Origin: Balanoglossus misakiensis | Lineage: Eukaryota; Hemichordata | Direction: 5' to 3' | Length of the DNA stretch: 64,000 nt | NCBI GenBank assembly: GCA_040954595.2 | Contig: CM082584.2 | Span: forward strand, 5,394,001 to 5,458,000 | Shown: positions 24,201 through 35,369 of the stretch, piece by piece | How positions within the stretch are numbered: position 1 is the first letter of the stretch | How the letters are laid out: every line of letters starts with the position of its first letter | Made by a program: the position numbers and the translations under genes | The notes under the pieces: generated by a model | The model's input: only the letters and a program-made list of their open reading frames with translations | Databases searched by the model: none | Told to the model about the DNA's origin: nothing

Positions 24201-27200
24201 GTGTGACAAAGAAAACTGAATATTGCCATACCAGCACCTCCTAATCATTCCAAACCAAACCAAAATTAAGTATTAAATAGAAACATCGTGTGTTGCCATG
24301 AATTAAAGCGTGCAATATTTACTGACCAAAATAAAAGTACAAGGGTTATTTGCCGTAGTAATGTATCTGTGCCATATATTTTCAGGCTTGGAACTTGTAG
24401 TTATTTTGCAACCAATGCATGCTTTAATTCCTGAAGTGAGCACTGTTCAAGCAGTACTGACATCTATGGTATTTATTTTTTTTTACGTACAGCATCTAAA
24501 TTGTCCCCTCTCATAAAACCAGCATTAGTTAGCTCACCAGATACAAAAACAGAAAACAAAGGTAAGTTCACCTCATTGTCTTTTGTTGTAGAATTGTTAA
24601 AAGTGTTTTATTAAAGGCACGTAAGCTGTAACTTTTGGGATAATTTTCATAATTTTTGTTTCAAACTGCACTACAATTAGTCCATGCAGATGAAGGTAGT
24701 GAACAATACACAAGCATTATAAACCCTAAATATGAGTGCATATGCAAGTTTTAACCAGATAAATAATAAAGCTTTGCCGCAAGCGATTATGGCCGCCACC
24801 GTGGGAAAATGCAAGAAACAATGAAAATGTTGCATTTCCGGTTGTGAAACTCCATAAACAAAACATGATCTCATCCACTTGAGCTCATGGAAGTAAATGT
24901 ACACCACTGAGACATCAGATTTTCATTTTTCATTGCAATATTGCACTTTTTTTAAAATTGCAGGAATTTTCGTTTTTCTTTTATTTTTGGCCATTTTGTC
25001 ATAAATAAGTGTTGAGCTTGATATATTAGCATGAAATAGCATTTAATAGACATAATTAAAAGCATATATGAGATTATTTAAAACTTTAATTTTTTATCCA
25101 GTTGCAGCTTACGTGCCTTTAAGTGTGGATATCAGACGAAAATATTTCAAAATCCTTGTATTCACACGAGATTGACTGTAATAATTTAGAACTTGGATAA
25201 AACAAGCCAGGGTCCATATCACATTTACTTACAGTCCTTTACCAAGATGTTGCAGCCAAATTTTGCTGTCGTACAAATGTTTTTTTTTGAACCGACACAG
25301 TGGACATTATTTGAAAATGCTTCTACGAAAGTGATTTTGATTGGAAATCAAGGTGATGGCACAGACACTTTAACTTTTGTTAAATCTTGTTTGACAGACA
25401 AAAAAGAGCGGGAGAACGAGGTAGAGAATGGAGCCACGTCTTCAACAGAGGATGGCGTCAAAGAAAATGGTCAATCAAGAAGAGCAGGCTTCACCACTGG
25501 TACCAAAGAAAGCTTCTTTGTACGACTTCAACAGTCGGATGAAAGCAAAGCTTGGCTCAAACCACACACAATGTTATCAAGTAACTTTGCGAAAGAAGGA
25601 ATGTCTGTGTTTAAACAAGATTCAGATTCAGCAGGTTCAGGGTCGAATTATTGGTCCCAGTTTTCAAAGAGTACAGAAAGGTGAGTTTTTAATGTCATAT
25701 TCTGATTTCATTCTTTCTTTGTCTGATAATATGATTTCATTCACTAACTACAAGTACAATGTACAGTAATATACATTAGAGGTCCAAACTGACCATAGAA
25801 AACAGTGGGTTTGGACTGAATCCTTGTGGTGATCTATTGACCTGGTGGGGACTATGTCATTGACAATGACTTGTTTATCATCAAAACAAAAGGGAATCTA
25901 CCTCAAAAACTTTGTTCCAATACAGGATGCTTGTACCCCCCTGGTGGGTCACATACTGAATCTATGATATGGCACAAGTCAAATTGTCAATACAACTCAA
26001 ATAATCATGCAGGATTATTATAAATATGGTATTTCTCAACTGTTGTAGAAGGAAAATATTTATAGATAATGTTTTGTTTATTTCAGTTTCTCAAGTGCCA
26101 GCAAAGAAAAACATAAAGTTGAGAAAGAACAAGAAAACAGCTTTGTGTTTGGCAAAAACTTGGATGGCAGAATCTCGAAAAATGTAAGTTATCTAGGAAA
26201 TGAATACAGAATATACTGTAAATATTAATTGGCCATAGGGTAACATCATTTATCTGTCTACAAAGGATTGTTGGACAACCCTAGACAGGCTTTAAAATAA
26301 TGGCATACCAAAAAAAAGACAAATATATTTACTATAATCACTCTTAGTGTTCGACTGTTCTGAAAATGTTTTGACTACCATTTTTTTGTGGAAAATCGTT
26401 ATTTTAAGTTAACACTTGATTCTGGCCTTGTCATTATATAACATTGTATGATCACGACAAATTGAGATATTTCTCAAAAACCCAACCACTGACTTCTTCC
26501 GATGAATGAATGAATGAATGAATATGTTTATTCAGTATATATATGGCCACTGGCCCTTTATATACAAAATAGAAATACAATAATATGTCATGCCATCAAA
26601 GCAGTCACTCGTATCTCGACTTCTTTTGATGTGACTTGGGACTGTGTGATTGAAATGTGTGATGATTGATGAGTGTGTGGTTGGAAGATCCATCACTGAA
26701 GTTATTAAGTTGTCTCTTAACTTGAGAGAAGTGACAGAGAACAGAAAAAAAAAGATGCACAATGCTATGCCTTAGACTCAACATTTGTACCATGCAATAC
26801 TAAGTTTGTACAAAGCCATCTAAGTTTAATTGAGTTTTAACAATTAAGTCAAACACTAACTATTCTCCTTCAGTTACCAACCAAAAGACCACTAGAAGAA
26901 GAAGAATCTGAAGGCAGTGCTGATTCTGATGAGAGTCGGACTAAACGCGTCAAGGTAATAAATCACAATAATAGTAATTTAGAAGGAAAAATAGAAAAAT
27001 TACCAATATCGGTTATTGTACTACAGTCCCTTTCATTTAAACAAATACAAACACTTTCATTGGTCTATTAGGGCCACATGACTGACTAGTACATGTACGG
27101 TAATGCTAAATATATGGACCATTTTCAACTCCATGAATGTATGTGTAAAAAAACACATATCTACCTTTATTTGCAATATATGATAACATGGTGGTTCATT

Positions 27201-29974
27201 TTAGCTCATACATATGCAGTTCTTCTAACTAAACCATGTTCAGTACCAATATATTATATTATACCAGTATATTGATGGTGTAAATCACGCTATTTTATTG
27301 GTCGAGACACGACACGTGACTGTGATATATTAGTCATATACCACAGTCATATATCATAGTCAAAGAAAATGCCTTTTTAAAATGTTTTATGCAAAGTTTC
27401 AATATACTGGCATAATATAATAGCAATAAAACACCCCCAGCCATGGTATACCACTTGATTTTGACCAGTTCAACTCCATATACGCACTCGCTATCCCTCG
27501 TGCGTATATGTCGTGAACTGGTCAAAATCTTGTGGTATACCATGGCTGGGGGTGTTTTATTGCTTAAATAATGTATTCTCATCCAGTGTACCGGTATATT
27601 GGTCTAACTCTATGTGTTGTTATTGTTATCTCTCAGGAAACAGCGGCGGACAGTGAATCTGAAGGTAAGTGTATAATATAGAATTCAAACTTGAATCAAA
27701 TCGCTCGGTGATTATTTCTCGCCAAATATGCTAATTTTCACCTGAGAGGTCATATCCGCAACCAAATACCCTCGCTAGCAGTTTATAACCTCTAATTAAA
27801 GGATGTGTTCTCAAAAGATCTCCTTAGGGAACCTGAAATACTGAATAGGCTTTCATTTTAAGATTGTTGCTAAGAGGACAGTGTTTGATTATTCTTGACA
27901 GCGTCCAGCAAAACGTTAGAAGAAAGTGCTAGTGCCTACGAAGAAGCCAAGAAAAGTAGTCGTCTTAAACTGGATGAAGTTCCAACAGTCACAGGAGAAG
28001 AGAGTGAAGAAAACGTGCTACAGGTGAGTTCATCTTCACTATTGGATTGATATCTACCGCTGCTGCACTGTAATATAAATGTGTTGATCTCTCATCAGGA
28101 GTAACTCTCAGACTGGTAAATGGCAGGGGCATGCTGATGAAGCACGCTGATCTAAAATACATTTACAATGTATTGTGCGTTGTATTGTGCGTAGAGATAC
28201 TATTATGAAACTTTTTCACAGGAATTCCTTGTCTGATTGTTTTGAAATTTTGGTTTGTTTTTCAGGCGCAGTGTAAATTATTCTTATTTGACCCAGCTAA
28301 TCATTCATGGTTGGAGAAAGGCCGCGGTATGCTGCGTATCAATGACCTCTCTCGATCAACTGATGTTCTTTCATTTCAGTCCAGACTTGGTAAGAAAGTC
28401 AATTTAATTTCATGATTTTTAGTCCTTTGGACCAAAAGTCCTGTAATCTTACACATTCACTCTTCATGCACTGCATGCTGTAGGTCATTTTATCATAGAC
28501 AGATCATGAATATCAATGACCCTACTTGACATACTTGTTTCCGTGTTTTGGTAGTTGATTGTTTTAATAGCTTTCGGAAGAGAGTCCTTTGACATGGCAT
28601 CTTAGATTAATGATTGACAAGTAAACATTTGAATCGTATTTGACAGTGATGCGTACTCAAGGCAGTCTTCGGGTCATTCTAAACACGAAAATTTGGCCCA
28701 AGATGGCAGTGGAGAAAGCAAGTCCCAAAAGTGTTCGTATCACAGCAATGGATTCAGAAGGTGCCAAAGTTTTCCTCATCATGGTAAGTAGATCAATCTG
28801 TGTTTTGTATGCAACTTATGTATGAGTACAGCTTACCTGTTTGATATGTTTCCACTAGCATCACTATGTCTACATTGGCAGTGATAAATTAATCATTTCT
28901 GAATTTCATGTTTGACATACATAATGAAAATCTATTAGTGGTGCCTTCGATATAGATAAGGATAACGACTTTTACATACTCAGTGACAATGTTTATTTGC
29001 TTGGGGAAGCCAAGTTGGGCATTTGGTTTAGAGGTCACAAACAACTTATTTCTTTACATGAAATCAGTTGCTGAATAAAATCAGAGGGTCACTGTGCTCA
29101 ATTTTGAAATAATCATATATTTTAAAAATTCTGACTTGGCAGTGTTTTCATTATTAATCAAATTAACAGCCTTGAATTTCAAAAAAACAAACATGATCAT
29201 GACCCCTATAGTAAATAAATAGCAATACTTTTAATTTTAAATTTTGAAATTGCACTGTGTGTATTTCTTTTTTTTTCCAGGCAAATCCTAAGGATGCGGA
29301 GCAGATCTTTTCAGCAATAGACTATCGTGTACAAGCGTTGAAACGCTATGAAGAAGTGCAAGAAGAGAGGAAAGAATCAAGTGGTTCTCAGGATTCAAGC
29401 ACGCATGAAGCTAAAAATGCTGATAGTCAAGTAGATAGCTTCAAATCAAAAACTGGTAGGTCCTTTTTAGCTCTAGTTTGGTATAGATATACCAGTGGGG
29501 TTTTATGGGATCAGGCAGTGTCTTGCAATCTGTATGTGTTTTTTTTTTTTGTGTGTGTGTGTGTGTGTGAGCGCGCACAGGATGACATGATATAGGTATG
29601 TACGTACGCATATGTCTACTTCAGCTGCACATATATAACTTTGGTATAAGGCATGAAGATGCATGTTGGACTCAGTAGATGATATTATGTTCAAATACAG
29701 TTATCACTACCAAAAATTGACAAAGAAGCTGAAAAATGTGAAATTGGTCAAAACTCAAACGACTACTTGATGGACTAGCTTAGAGATTATCTGTTGGCTT
29801 GTAATACTGCCCCTGAGGTCATTGTCTGCATCACAGCCAATCTTAGACGGCCTATATGTGACAATGACACTCAACCAGGTGAAATTTTATCACAATGTGT
29901 ATTATTGTGTTGCAGAGGAAAGAAGACAAGTGAGTGAGGAGCCTCCATCACCACCAACTGAAGACCAAATTTAA
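15289..29974 (+). CDS. RANBP3: RAN-binding protein 3 (complete, 18 exons, 772 aa)
   Basis: Exons: 15289-15316, 15416-15460, 17540-17607, 17745-17787, 18171-18266, 19744-20418, 23006-23098, 23543-23638, 24493-24561, 25398-25680, 26087-26183, 26874-26954, 27637-27664, 27902-28023, 28266-28389, 28647-28783, 29281-29455, 29916-29974. Total is 2,319 bp with stop TAA, all GT-AG and phase-consistent. RANBP3 is a nuclear cofactor that binds Ran-GTP and CRM1 to promote export, and also handles Smad2/3 and beta-catenin. Visible hallmarks: an N-terminal PPKFVFGQN motif (about 33-41) and a second FVFGKN motif (about 520), both FG-type; a basic nuclear-signal candidate around 536-558 (KRP...TKRVK); a C-terminal Ran-binding domain at about 605-720 (LFLFDP..HSW.EKGRG.LRIND, VMRTQGSLRVILNTK, SVRITAMD); and an acidic, Ser-rich tail. 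It is longer than the vertebrate protein (about 570 aa), mainly because of the 675-bp Ser/Thr/Ala-rich exon 6. Intron 2 (about 2.1 kb) holds nothing recognised. Confidence 0.92.
18317..18408. repeat. Family 1 MITE, copy d
   Basis: Full-length but diverged copy in a RANBP3 intron (TTAATCCTTTCACCCCAG ... CAGTGAAAGGGTTAT); the right TTAA has mutated to TTAT. Confidence 0.7.
19552..19695. repeat. 144-bp MITE with 23-bp inverted ends (CAGTG termini)
   Basis: CAGTGCAACCTGTCTAAACC at the left and the reverse complement of CAGTGAAACCTGTCTAAACC at the right frame an unremarkable interior. The CAGT terminus is typical of Tc1/mariner relatives, though the flanking bases are GA and TT, so the TA duplication is not intact. 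It sits about 50 bp before RANBP3 exon 6. Confidence 0.6.
19744..20418 (+). other. RANBP3: RANBP3 exon 6: long low-complexity Ser/Thr/Ala exon, GC-rich core
   Basis: A 225-codon exon rich in Ser, Thr, Ala, Gly and Pro. It has three short NVFA motifs (KNVFAAAG, KNVFATHG, SNVFAQRE), which resemble spaced FG-nucleoporin-like or CRM1-cofactor motifs. The region 19960-20300 is conspicuously GC-rich while both ends are AT-rich like the introns. This exon accounts for most of the extra length over vertebrate RANBP3. Confidence 0.75.
20708..21062. repeat. Dispersed repeat, family 3, copy b (TTAA-bounded)
   Basis: It is bounded by TTAA on both sides, with short inverted ends (AAGCTCTATTAGCTGTA... / ...TTACAGCTAATGTCCCTT). 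The interior matches 13804-14165. A partial third copy lies near 48019-48400. It is in RANBP3 intron 6. Confidence 0.6.
22228..22301. repeat. Family 1 MITE, internally deleted copy e
   Basis: Both TTAA ends and both termini are present, but about 18 bp of the centre (the AATGGGTTTGGACTGAACC block) is missing. Confidence 0.7.
22582..22620. repeat. Possible family 2 terminal fragment
   Basis: TTAAAGGTATATCATGGTCACCCATGGAAATTTAGCTT resembles one end of the family 2 element (AAAGGTATACGGTCACCTATGCAAATTTAGCT). It is short, so weakly supported. Confidence 0.35.
22698..22905. repeat. TA-flanked MITE, family 4, copy a
   Basis: Element ends CTGTAAAACGGGTTATTTTC and GAAAAGAACCCATTTACAG are flanked by TA on each side. 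The interior is full of CGCGAAA/TTTCGCG motifs. It matches 46326-46521 from end to end. TA flanks suggest a Tc1/mariner-mobilised MITE. It lies in RANBP3 intron 6. Confidence 0.7.
23119..23167. repeat. (GTT)n microsatellite
   Basis: About 15 GTT units, with one TTAGTA interruption, start 20 bp after the RANBP3 exon 7 donor. Confidence 0.85.
23652..24010. mobile_element. 359-bp foldback element, TTAA-bounded
   Basis: The arms begin AGGGACAAAGTCTCTCTCTC on one strand and mirror it at the other end (GAGAGAGAGACTTTGTCCCT), each bounded by TTAA. Arm pairing continues inward through ATTAATTAT, ATATATGGTGAAT-like, CACACACAACTTCCATC and ACTCGCCAAAA blocks, so nearly the whole element can form one hairpin. 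It starts 13 bp after the RANBP3 exon 8 donor. Confidence 0.7.
24612..25122. mobile_element. About 0.5-kb element with TTAA ends
   Basis: The left end TTAAAGGCACGTAAGCTGTA and right end GTTGCAGCTTACGTGCCTTTAA are inverted copies with one mismatch. The AT-rich interior has no convincing coding frame. It lies in the RANBP3 intron 5' of exon 10. Confidence 0.6.
25776..25833. repeat. Family 1 MITE, core fragment
   Basis: TTAGAGGTCCAAACTGACCA through AACAGTGGGTTTGGACTGAA to GTGGTGAT; both termini are missing. Confidence 0.6.
26497..26523. repeat. (GAAT)n microsatellite
   Basis: About six GAAT/ATGA units in a RANBP3 intron. Confidence 0.7.
27422..27564. mobile_element. 143-bp near-perfect hairpin
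   Basis: The arms start AGCAATAAAACACCCCCAGC and end with the mirror GCTGGGGGTGTTTTATTGCT, with GGTATACCAC, GACCAGTTCA and ATATACGCAC also paired, leaving a loop of about 12 bp around CGCTATCCCTCG. This is a foldback element in the RANBP3 intron before exon 13; outer borders were not resolved. Confidence 0.7.
27701..27794. repeat. Single arm of the 50-kb hairpin family
   Basis: TCGCTCGGTGATTATTTCTCGCC, AAATATGCTAATTTTCACCTG, AGAGGTC and CAACCAAATACCCTCGCTAG match the right half of the hairpin at 50052-50233 almost exactly. The left arm is missing here. Confidence 0.65.
28266..29455 (+). other. RANBP3: RANBP3 Ran-binding domain (exons 15-17)
   Basis: Exons 15 to 17 encode the pleckstrin-like Ran-binding domain: CKLFLFDPANHSWLEKGRG, LRINDLSRSTD, then VMRTQGSLRVILNTKIWPKM, SVRITAMD, KVFLIM and the closing helix DAEQIFSAIDYRVQALKRYEE. 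The RTQGSLR..LNTK block is a well-conserved RANBP3 signature. The domain binds Ran-GTP. Confidence 0.9.
29470..29780. repeat. Dispersed repeat, family 5 (forward copy) with (GT)n
   Basis: The copy begins just after the RANBP3 exon 17 donor with TTGGTATAGATATACCAGTG, carries poly-T and a (GT)n tract near 29540-29570, and ends with AAATTGGTCAAAACTCAAAC. Confidence 0.5.
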
Positions 29975-30176
29975 AGTTGAGCACATTGTCCTGCCAGTCA
30001 TGCAAATCGACCGAAGAAAACCTGCCATTTAATGGAGTGACATTTCAAGTTGTAGTTGATTTTCCCAAAGTTCTGAACCTAGAGCCACGTTCATGTGATG
30101 GTTGCTTAGTAACACTTTGCTCCGTGGACCGATTCCACTACCCGACGTGCAATCATCCCACCAGGGAAGGGGTCAT

Positions 30177-30267
30177 TTAACCCTTTCACCACCATGGTTC
30201 AGTCCAAACCCATTGTTTTCTTGTGTAAGGTTGGACCTCTCAATTAGAACTGGGGGTGAAAGGGGTT
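30177..30267. repeat. Family 1 MITE, copy g
   Basis: TTAACCCTTTCACCACCATGG ... GGGGGTGAAAGGGGTT, about 200 bp past the RANBP3 stop, so likely inside its 3'UTR. Confidence 0.75.
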
Positions 30268-30862
30268 GGGGTAGTGGACAAGATCAGAGGAGGGTAGATC
30301 ACCACATTCACTCGCAAATCATGTACGTAGAATGTAAATTGCCAGTTCATCAAAACACAGAAAATATGAACATTTGAAAATTAGGTAACTTATAGTTGTA
30401 CTAACCAAAATACATTGCTTATTCCTTATTTAAGTCTCAAGCACAATGCTGTTATGTTATTTCATGTACCGTGGCAAGCATGTGACTAACACCTGGTTTA
30501 TGTCATCCTACATAGCTGAATGATATTTTGTGAAGTTTAATATTGTGCCTCTGAATCACCATATTATATGCCTGGTAGTTATCAGTAAAGATTAGTTCAG
30601 AGAATCGATAAACAGCAAATTCTCAGTACATGCAATCTCAGACAACCAAAGAACTCTTCCTTCTGTTGATGCAAGAGAAAGTGGAAACGTGGAACCATGA
30701 CTTTCAAGTCAATGTAGTGAGAGAAATAGCATTTAGGCAAAAAAGCTGGATTGTGGAGATGTGACCCATTTTACATTGACAGGAATTGCTTGTGCATACT
30801 GACTGCCAATGGTGATTGTGTAGTGGATAAATAGTGCCACTTGTTTGTATTTTGACCTTTAA

Positions 30863-30957
30863 GTAACCCTTTCTCACCACCATGGTTCAGTCCAAACCCG
30901 TTGTTTCCTATAGTAAGGTTGGACCTCTAAAGAGGGAACTAGGGGTGAAAGGGTTAA
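30863..30957. repeat. Family 1 MITE, copy h
   Basis: GTAACCCTTTCTCACCACC ... GGGGTGAAAGGGTTAA, same orientation as copy g and 0.6 kb from it. Confidence 0.75.
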
Positions 30958-33198
30958 CACTGCTAAAGGCATAATTGATGTGTTCTGATGTTACGCCAAT
31001 AAAGGTTGGGAGCCCAATGTTGCTCCACAAGCACTTGTATTTGGCAATGACTTATTTGCTTACATAATTACATGATAGAAAATCACATTGTTGCATTTTA
31101 ACATTACAGATCACAAGCACACTTTATCCTTGCAATATGTGTCGTATGTAATAATGTATTTTTGAGTCACAATATCAGCTGTTGGTTTCACTCGAAATTT
31201 ACAAAAAAACTATGCTGCAAGATCGATGTCAGCGAATATTGTGTCTAGAAGATTTATAAAATGTTTCTTGTATCCACCGTTATCTATTTTACTGTTCTGC
31301 CACAGAAAGGCTGTTTCCATTTGAAGGCTTTTGACAACATTAGTGTGTAGTGCAATACCATCCATTTACCAGTTAATTTGTATGTTGTATTTTCTTTTCT
31401 TTTAATAGCTCCATCCATGTCATAGAAATAATAGGTTACTGATGGAAAGTTTCATTCTTGTACATCATTGTGTTCTCTAACAAACAAAATGTCTATCAGT
31501 TTGAAGCAATTTGAACAGAAACTCTAGAATGTTTTAACAGTTTCATTGGATCAGCAAACCTGTGAATCTGTTGTTTTGATAACAATGAAGATGGCATTTT
31601 GATCACTGCAATATCATGGTGACATTGTAAGTCTACCACTGCATCAGTCACAAGTCGTTTTGACTGGAGATCACATTGATACACAGATGTTTGCCCATCA
31701 TTGTAGCCATGCAGTTAGTAATTATTGTTACCAGCATGCAGCTTTACCTGTTACAGATTAAGTTTTCAGTAGTACATGTATGACCGTAGTTTATCAAGTC
31801 GCCCGGTAAAGAGGAATATATTTGTCATGATCCCCTCTCATAGCTGCACTTTTATAACCTGCAAATTCATGAGGTGAGTTCATGTTTGAAGGTTTTCCCA
31901 ACACAATCTTTGGACAACACGCTGGAAGTTTATAGAAGTACAGCTATCCCTCTGAGTTTATTTCTAGCTTTGCCGTCAGTGATATATAGAGCTTTTCAGA
32001 TATGTTGATTGTCCATCGCTGCCATTCCTTATCCATCAACGATTGAGGTTTTAGAAATCGCTCCATATAGTTGTGATATTCCATTATCCAGGTCCCCAGA
32101 TATGATCTGAGTCAGACTTGATAATGTTTTGATAAGATCTCGAAGTATTGTATTATGGGGCAATTTTTTGCAAAAAACTTAGAATGCATTTGTGCAATTG
32201 CTTTGAAATTTGGGATGCAAGTTTCTAGAGGTCAGATCAGATTTCTTCTAATTATAGTGAACTCTGCCGGGTATTTCAAGTGAAATTCTTTGTGAGAGAA
32301 TGGAAACTGTAAATTGGTGTGGATGGCTGTGTGTAATTGTACTTTCACATTTGTTGAAACTTTATAAAAGAAACAGTATAGAGCTGAGACAAAATAGCAC
32401 TGGCAGTTGAGGACATTTTCCCCTTGGGTGGATAAGAACAAAAGCTTAGCATTTTGTCCTAGTGGCAATTGTAAATTATTTTGTAAACTCAACAATAAAT
32501 GATTGTATTGTTGTCAAAGGTATTAGTCAATCTTCACGAGCATTTCAGTCATCGTAGCTAAGTAATCACTCAAATCTCTAAATAATATATATGGATCTGT
32601 GAAACCGCTTTTGCATAGTTTTATTAAAGATAAAAAATGTACAAAATTGTTGCCATCTGGGAAAATCTCTAAGACCTTTGAAATCGAAACAGTTCCTGGT
32701 CTTTGGGGATCTACTTATACTTATTTGTTCAAATTGACAATTGTCTTTATGGGTTTCTAAAAAAAAACTTTCTTAAAAAACTCTCAAATGTTCAGTTGGG
32801 TCAACTTTGTGATGTTTATACAAATTCTTTACATTATTTGTTCCCAATACTGTAATATGTGAAATATTACAGCAGAACTCTACTAGCCACTAGGTTACTG
32901 GTTAGGATTTGATCCAAATGCTTACTGTTTTCATGGAAACTATTTTCAAGTTATCTTTAGAAATGGGTTACATTTTCTTGATGGTTCACTCTTCAGATTT
33001 TTATGGAGTTCCACCTATATTGATGTTTGATGAGTTCAACAAAGCCAAATTTGCTTTGTAACGGTGATAGACATTATGTAGAGAGAAGTCATATTCACGG
33101 TGTCATTATGTTGCTGTATCAGCCAAAGTCTAACCGTAAATGATGATAGGCCAACATAACTTGAAATGTCATATCTGGCACTTGTTTTGTTGGCATGA

Positions 33199-33291
33199 TT
33201 AACCCTTTCACCACAATGGTTTGGTCCAAATCCATTGTTTTCTATGGTAAAGTTGGAGCTCCAAAGAAGGAACTGGGGGTGAAAGGGTTAA
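33199..33291. repeat. Family 1 MITE, copy i
   Basis: TTAACCCTTTCACCACAATGG ... GGGGGTGAAAGGGTTAA, full length with intact TTAA on both sides. Confidence 0.75.
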
Positions 33292-34231
33292 GGATGCCTT
33301 GTCACTACCAGAGGTTACCAGCATGGCATGGCATGGCATTGTTTTTGCTGACACAACAAGAAAATTGTTGTTATCAGGCATTGCCAGAGCATGATTCTAG
33401 AATGTTACCATCTCTTGCTTAATAATTTATCATCATATAATCAGAATGCCATGCCGTTGAACAATGAACTCAGCATAATACTACACCTAGTCCATGTTAT
33501 AATTTTGGTATATAAACTCAAGAACAATTCAGACAAAGTCTGATTTCTTGACATGCACACTGGCAGGCAGATGTTGCTATTTCCTTACAGTTACTTGATA
33601 TTTTAGGAGACACTCGATGTACGAGATAAATTAAACATGAACGCAGTTTCTTGCGAATATTCTCATCAAAAGCCAAAAACGTTCATTTATATTTTCTTGA
33701 GAGAACTCCAGTTGTTTAATTGTTTGCGTTCATGAAGGTAGAGGTTTATTCAATCTTTAAGAGTACTTATTGTTCACAAATGCATGACAAACCCAATGTG
33801 TATCATTTTCATCATTATACATCTTGTGTTGACAGAATATTTTGCATGTTTTTTTTTTTTATGAATATGGTAGATGATGTCAATGCTATCCTTTTTCATG
33901 CTTTGTACATATTTATCTAAACAGAAATTAAAAAAATGGTTACATCGATTTTCTGACAATACATTCTTGCCTTTATGTCTGTTGACCGAACTAGGTTGTT
34001 TATTTCAATGTTGTCAACGCTGAAGAAAAGCCCTCTGTCAGAATGTGGCTTTGTCCACCCACTATCAGTACAGTGTAAAGAAGCAGCCCATATCTGTTAA
34101 TTGCAGAAGTTATGCCCCCCAGACTAGAAGGCCTGTGTGAGAATGTGGCTTTTTCAAGTGACTGTCACTCACACGGGATTAACCCCTATATAAACATTGC
34201 ATTGTCAGCTGATCTGCCTATGATCAATAAT

Positions 34232-34365
34232 GGACCACTTCGTGGATAGAATAACGCAGGGGGTTGTGGGTCAGTTTGCGTTCTGAGGTGCGCGTGCGTT
34301 AGACGCTATGTTGAACGCAAATTATACCATCATGCATTGCAGATACCCTATCCGCGAACTGGTCT
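34232..34365. repeat. Weak inverted repeat
   Basis: GGACCACTTCGTGGATAG and CTATCCGCGAACTGGTCT pair as 18-bp imperfect inverted ends about 134 bp apart. Possibly a small MITE; no target duplication was confirmed. Confidence 0.35.
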
Positions 34366-34539
34366 ATGTGAGCATGATTTCAGAGAAGTAGGGCATTGGC
34401 AAAGCCCAGGAGACTTTGATCTCTTCATTCAACATTTTACACTATAGAGAGCCATGGATATTTTCAAACAAAACTGACATTCAGAAGTGTGTAGTAAGGA
34501 CAAACTATGTAATTATAATCTCACATTTTTATTTCACAC

Positions 34540-34934
34540 AGGAATATTTTACATCAAATATGTTCTTCAGGTTAAAAAGAGCTCTTGCCTGTCTCAGAAA
34601 TTCTGGGCTAGATTTAGAAATCAAGAAAGGTAGAGCCCAGGGTAATGTTCTCAAAGATAGAATATTTAAAATTTGTGACTTGCAGGAAATAGAGCATAAA
34701 TATTACTTTATATATATATGCCCCTTATATCAGAATTTAATACTCCAATATTTATCACAATGGTCTTATTCAAAGCCAACTCTTGATAAAAGTTTAATTC
34801 ATTATTGTCATCCTCTAACGATTCAGTCACTGTCACGCTGGCTTTGTTTGTATACAAAGCGGATAAACCGAGAAAAAAATTGTTCTAAACGTATTATGTA
34901 CTCTTTTTCTTGTATTTCTGTACTTCCACTGTAA
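34540..34934 (+). mobile_element. Fragment of a non-LTR retrotransposon ORF2 C-terminus
   Basis: The reading frame contains LKRALACLRNSGLDLEIKKG, ...DRIFKICDLQEIEHKYYFI, then ICPLYQNLILQYLSQW. This is the Cys/His cluster (C-x2-C...H...C-P-L-Y pattern, here partly decayed) that follows the reverse transcriptase in many animal LINE ORF2 proteins. Only the tail is present and the upstream part of the frame is unrelated, as expected of a 5'-truncated copy. The family cannot be named with certainty. Confidence 0.55.
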
Positions 34935-35109
34935 ATTGTGATTTTGGCCAGTCGCCTTTAAGACCACAAAAATTATTAAACAAATCGTCCACTCACTTTC
35001 AGAGAAGATTGTTAAAACCAAAAATGTGGAAATAGACAATAAAATCCTCACAAAAAATAGAAAATTCAAGATATTAGCTCAAAACATATGAGGTTGAAAA
35101 AAGGTACTG

Positions 35110-35335
35110 CAATTTTCAAAGCAAGTACCCATTAGTTGACTTTCTGAGTTTTGACCAATTTCACATTTTTTCAGCAGCTCATTTGCATATTTTTGGAATG
35201 ATAACTTGAACAGCCCAGCCTGCATCTACATGTACACAGCAAACATCAAGGTAAAATGCGCAGCCGTTTTCAAGTTTTTGATGTGCACACTCATCCCATA
35301 AGTTCCAGCCTATACCAAATGAGACCTAAAAAAAC
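35110..35335. repeat. Dispersed repeat, family 5 (reverse copy)
   Basis: Segments GAGTTTTGACCAATTTCACA, TTTTTCAGC and CCCATAAGTTCCAGCCTATACC here match, in reverse complement, the stretch at about 29470-29780 (GGTATAGATATACCAGTGGGG ... GAAATTGGTCAAAACTC). A third partial copy starts near 21545 with a (GT)n tract. Confidence 0.5.
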
Positions 35336-35369
35336 AAAGGCTATATAAAAACACACTTTGAAGTATTGA

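Larger units (their letters stand above)
29975..35369. other. Intergenic region between RANBP3 and UBXN11 (convergent 3' ends)
   Basis: About 5.4 kb with no gene recognised. The first part is presumably the RANBP3 3'UTR: candidate AATAAA signals lie at 30998-31003 and 32494-32499. Three family 1 MITEs (30177, 30863, 33199), a weak inverted repeat at 34232-34365, a LINE fragment at about 34540-34934, and a dispersed repeat at 35110-35335 shared with 29470-29780 and 21545-21740 account for much of the rest. Confidence 0.5.

Noticed and set aside
34416-34540. N-terminal part of the 172-codon frame on the plus strand
   Set aside because: No similarity to anything recognised; the LINE-like motif begins further in, so this part is read-through of unrelated sequence.
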